Assembly: GCA_030615365.1 (NCBI GenBank)
Contig: JAUWZM010000015.1
Span: forward strand, 1 to 43,420
Length of the DNA: 43,420 bases
Reading direction: 5' to 3'
DNA from: Candidatus Aerophobota bacterium
Lineage (GTDB): Bacteria; Aerophobota; Aerophobia; Aerophobales; B3-G15
Below the pieces are notes generated by a model. The model saw nothing but the letters and a program-made list of their open reading frames with translations, did not search any database and was not told the origin of the DNA. Both the position numbers and the translations under genes were made by a program. Every line of letters begins with the position of its first letter. The stretch's first letter is position 1. Below, piece after piece: positions 41,297 to 43,420 of this stretch.

Positions 41297-42859
41297 TCAA
41301 TGCCGGAAATGTCTCATTCCGGTAAAAACCATTGCTATGCTATGCCTGTTAGCTGCAGCTATTACCTTCTCATCTCCAATAGAGCCCCCCGGCTGGATAA
41401 TAGCAGTTATTCCAGATTCAGCTGCTTTCTCTATAGCATCGGGGAAGGGGAAAAAAGCATCAGAAGCTAAAACTGAGCCTTTAGTTTTTTCTCCTGCTTT
41501 TTGAACAGCCATAAAAGTTGAATCAACTCTACTCATCTGACCTGCCCCCACACCCACTACTTCTTTATTTTTAGCTAAAAGAATAGCATTAGATTTTACA
41601 TGCTTGCACACTTTCCAGGCAAAAGATAAATCTTCTTCTTCTTTAGACGTCGGGGCTCTACTGGTAACTGTTTTTAATTCTGGCGCGGAATAATCCTTCT
41701 TATCTTTTTCCTGGACAAGGATTCCCCCACTGATTCTTTTTATATCTAAATCATTCTCTTTAGATTCAAAAAAGTCGACTTTTAGAATAATCACTCTTTT
41801 ACCCCAGCTTTGGGTTTCTCTTATAATTCTTAGAGCTTCTTCTTCATATCCTGGAGCAATTATCCCCTCAATGAATCTTTGAGGAAGAGTAATTTCCTTG
41901 GCGGTGATGACATCTACTTTTCGATTAAAACTTAGAATGCTTCCAAATCCTGATAGAGGATCTCCCCTGTAAGCCTTCCTATAAGCTTCCAATAGTTTTT
42001 CGCCACAACCAGCCCCACAAGGATTATTATGTTTTATAACCACAGAAGCTGGTTCGTCAAATTCCTTTGCTATAGCTAATGCAGCATCAAAGTCTAACCA
42101 ATTATTAAAAGAGATATCTTTCCCCCACACTTTTTTAGCCGAAGATAGATCCCCCTTCCTGGTTGTCCAATTGCAATAAAGGGCTGCCTTTTGGTGAGGA
42201 TTTTCTCCATAGCGAAGTTCTTGTCTTTTTTTAAAACTCAAATTGAAAATCAAAGAGAACAGTATATTATTTCTTTTTTCTAAAAAATGAGAAATTGTGC
42301 TATCGTAGGCACTTGTTTTTTCAAAAACTTCCACAGCTAAGTTAAAACAGGTCTCTTTACTCAGAGAACCATTATTTTCCTTGAGCTCCTGAAGAACGAA
42401 ATTGTATTGCTCGGGACTGCTCACAGTAGCGACACTAAAAAAATTTTTTGCTGCTGAACGTAGCATTGTAGGTCCACCAATATCAATGTTTTCCAGAACT
42501 TCTTCAAAAGTTACTCCTTCTTTTTTTATGACTTCAGGAAAAGGATAAAGATTCACCACTACCATATCAATAAGCTTGATTTTATGTTTTTTTACCTCTT
42601 CCATTTGTTCTGGATTATCTCTTAGAGCCAAAAGAGCTCCATGAATTTTAGGATGAAGAGTTTTTACTCTTCCTCCTAACATAGAGGGACTCTGGGTGTA
42701 GTTGGATACTTCTCTTACCTGTATTCCTGCCCCTTGAAGAATTTTAGCTGTTCCCCCAGTAGAGATAATTTCTATTTTTAAATCTTTCAATCCTTTCGCA
42801 AAATCTACTATTCCTTCCTTATCAGACACACTAATCAGAGCTCTTTTAATTTTCGGCAT
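41297..42859 (-). CDS. purH: Bifunctional AICAR transformylase / IMP cyclohydrolase
   Basis: Last two steps of de novo IMP synthesis; uses 10-formyl-tetrahydrofolate. 520 residues. The N-terminal MGS-like cyclohydrolase domain has GGTAKILQ and [15 protein letters not shown]. The AICARFT domain contains the catalytic KHNNPCGAG and ends [16 protein letters not shown] with strong SD AAAGGAGG. It leads the purH-glyA-folC operon, in which GlyA makes and FolC retains the one-carbon folates used here. Confidence 0.97.
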   Translation of the reverse strand: MPKIKRALISVSDKEGIVDFAKGLKDLKIEIISTGGTAKILQGAGIQVREVSNYTQSPSMLGGRVKTLHPKIHGALLALRDNPEQMEEVKKHKIKLIDMVVVNLYPFPEVIKKEGVTFEEVLENIDIGGPTMLRSAAKNFFSVATVSSPEQYNFVLQELKENNGSLSKETCFNLAVEVFEKTSAYDSTISHFLEKRNNILFSLIFNLSFKKRQELRYGENPHQKAALYCNWTTRKGDLSSAKKVWGKDISFNNWLDFDAALAIAKEFDEPASVVIKHNNPCGAGCGEKLLEAYRKAYRGDPLSGFGSILSFNRKVDVITAKEITLPQRFIEGIIAPGYEEEALRIIRETQSWGKRVIILKVDFFESKENDLDIKRISGGILVQEKDKKDYSAPELKTVTSRAPTSKEEEDLSFAWKVCKHVKSNAILLAKNKEVVGVGAGQMSRVDSTFMAVQKAGEKTKGSVLASDAFFPFPDAIEKAAESGITAIIQPGGSIGDEKVIAAANRHSIAMVFTGMRHFRH

Positions 42860-42877
42860 AGTTTCCCCTCCTTTTAA

Positions 42878-42905
42878 AAAATATCATATTATTTCCATAA
42901 GTCAA
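42878..42905 (-). promoter_or_regulatory. Promoter of the purH-glyA-folC operon
   Basis: On the minus strand TTGACT (42905-42900), 16-nt spacer, TATTTT (42883-42878). The leader would be only about 12-18 nt, just enough for the SD. No PurR-like or guanine riboswitch was seen. Confidence 0.5.
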
Positions 42906-42982
42906 TCTCATCTTTTTCATCGTTTCCTTGATTTGGTTTAACTCGTCAATTGATTAATGCGTATAACCTTGGATATCGGAGT

Positions 42983-43066
42983 TTAAATCTTAGCCTCAAC
43001 CTCAACCTTTTCTTTATCCTTAGCCTCAACCTTTTCTTTAGCCTTAGCCTTTTCTTTATCCAGCAT
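42983..43066 (-). repeat. Short tandem repeat that reads as a Lys/Glu/Val/Ala peptide
   Basis: Degenerate tandem units of GGTTGAGGCTAAGGATAAAG type on the minus strand. It also reads ATG (43066) to TAA (42983) as 27 residues of KEKVEA-like repeats. The ATG lies four codons after, and in frame with, the macro-domain stop. It has no SD, so it is more likely a simple intergenic repeat than a gene. Confidence 0.5.
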
Positions 43067-43075
43067 CCTCAGGTA

Positions 43076-43420
43076 CTAAGTCTTGTATCTCCCTATCTCT
43101 TCCAAAAATAGATTAGTTGTGTTCTCATCTATGTTACAACAATTTATACTTTTGAGGCTACTCTCCTTATTTTCCTTAAAAAATTCAACAATAGTTTTAA
43201 TCATTATCTCAGCACATCTTTTTTTAGGAAATCCGAAAATACCGGAACTTATAGCTGGAATTGATATGCTCTTCAATTTTAGTTCTTGAGCCTTTTTTAG
43301 GGAATTAAAAACCGCACTTTTAAGCTTTTCGTCTTCGCCTCCTTCCCCCCATACAGGACCTACAGCATGTATAACAAACTTTGCCGGGAGAGACCCAGCA
43401 CTGGTAACTGCAGCATTACC
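43076..43420 (-). CDS. Macro-domain protein, 5' end outside the window
   Basis: The reading frame is open from the window edge to TAG at 43076; 114 residues are visible. The text starts GNAAVTSAGSLPAKFVIHAVGP, and later SIPAISSGIFGFPKK. These are the ADP-ribose-binding signatures of macro domains; the first binding loop (the NAAN region) is off the edge. Such proteins hydrolyse O-acetyl-ADP-ribose or ADP-ribosyl modifications. An ATG at 43276 exists but would discard half the domain, so the true start is upstream. Confidence 0.9.
   Translation of the reverse strand, partial: GNAAVTSAGSLPAKFVIHAVGPVWGEGGEDEKLKSAVFNSLKKAQELKLKSISIPAISSGIFGFPKKRCAEIMIKTIVEFFKENKESSLKSINCCNIDENTTNLFLEEIGRYKT

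Noticed and set aside
43076..43276. A complete 66-residue gene at the right edge
   Set aside because: The frame is open to the window edge and upstream residues carry macro-domain motifs, so this is only the 3' part of a longer gene.

Overview
This is a 43.4 kb piece of an AT-rich bacterial chromosome. It holds about 34 protein genes, no rRNA, tRNA or CRISPR array, and no recognisable transposase. The gene set is housekeeping and biosynthetic, with one solute-uptake region. YidC has a long N-terminal extracytoplasmic domain, which suggests a diderm. Uncultured candidate-phylum lineages such as Aerophobota or Atribacterota would fit the archaeal-type nicotinate phosphoribosyltransferase, the bifunctional phosphoglucose/phosphomannose isomerase, the 650-residue family-5 solute-binding proteins and the repeat-filled spacers. 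The phylum is inference; only a phylogeny can settle it. Starts include ATG, GTG and TTG, most with strong Shine-Dalgarno (SD) sequences, and several promoters match the sigma-70 consensus closely.

Layout. 1-1260: no gene seen. 1261-3107 (+): proC, a DivIVA-like gene, a cold-shock gene and a 3' hairpin. 3396-9502 (+): a GH116 glycosidase, cysE, a small membrane-anchored protein and an orphan solute-binding protein (SBP1) ending in a strong terminator. 9612-13462 (-): asd, aspartokinase split into two ORFs, and nicotinate phosphoribosyltransferase. 13869-16093 (+): a WxxGHW-repeat lipoprotein, a leader ORF with a terminator, and a two-gene ABC-2 type transporter. 16171-24603 (-): a Dpp/Opp-type operon (SBP3-B-C-D-F; SBP3 is frameshifted), then a second orphan binding protein (SBP2) that is a close paralogue of SBP1. 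24987-29747 (-): cobS, cobU, mnmE, yidC, yidD. 30063-34408 (+): hom, rpsB, tsf, pyrH, frr. 34558-42859 (-): MFS transporter, PGI/PMI, ptsI, folC, glyA, purH. The right edge cuts a macro-domain gene.

How the genes work together. lysC (split), asd and hom cover three of the first steps from aspartate toward threonine and methionine (lysC and asd also feed lysine). proC and cysE serve proline and cysteine. purH, glyA and folC form a one-carbon/purine cluster. rpsB-tsf-pyrH-frr is the classical translation cluster. The GH116 enzyme and the three binding proteins suggest uptake and intracellular cleavage of glycosides, although these binding proteins are conventionally labelled peptide-binding.

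Most unusual points: (1) an in-frame TAA separates the aspartokinase catalytic domain from its ACT domains, close to where other bacteria start a separate beta subunit; (2) SBP3 is broken by a shift at CCU-UGA preceded by a purine-rich run, a layout like the prfB recoding site; (3) a 56-bp cloverleaf-forming repeat sits in the 5' leaders of two unrelated minus-strand genes; (4) the SBP genes carry related, structured leaders; (5) Hom and GlyA depart from normally conserved active-site motifs. Intergenic spaces are full of degenerate palindromic repeats of several families.
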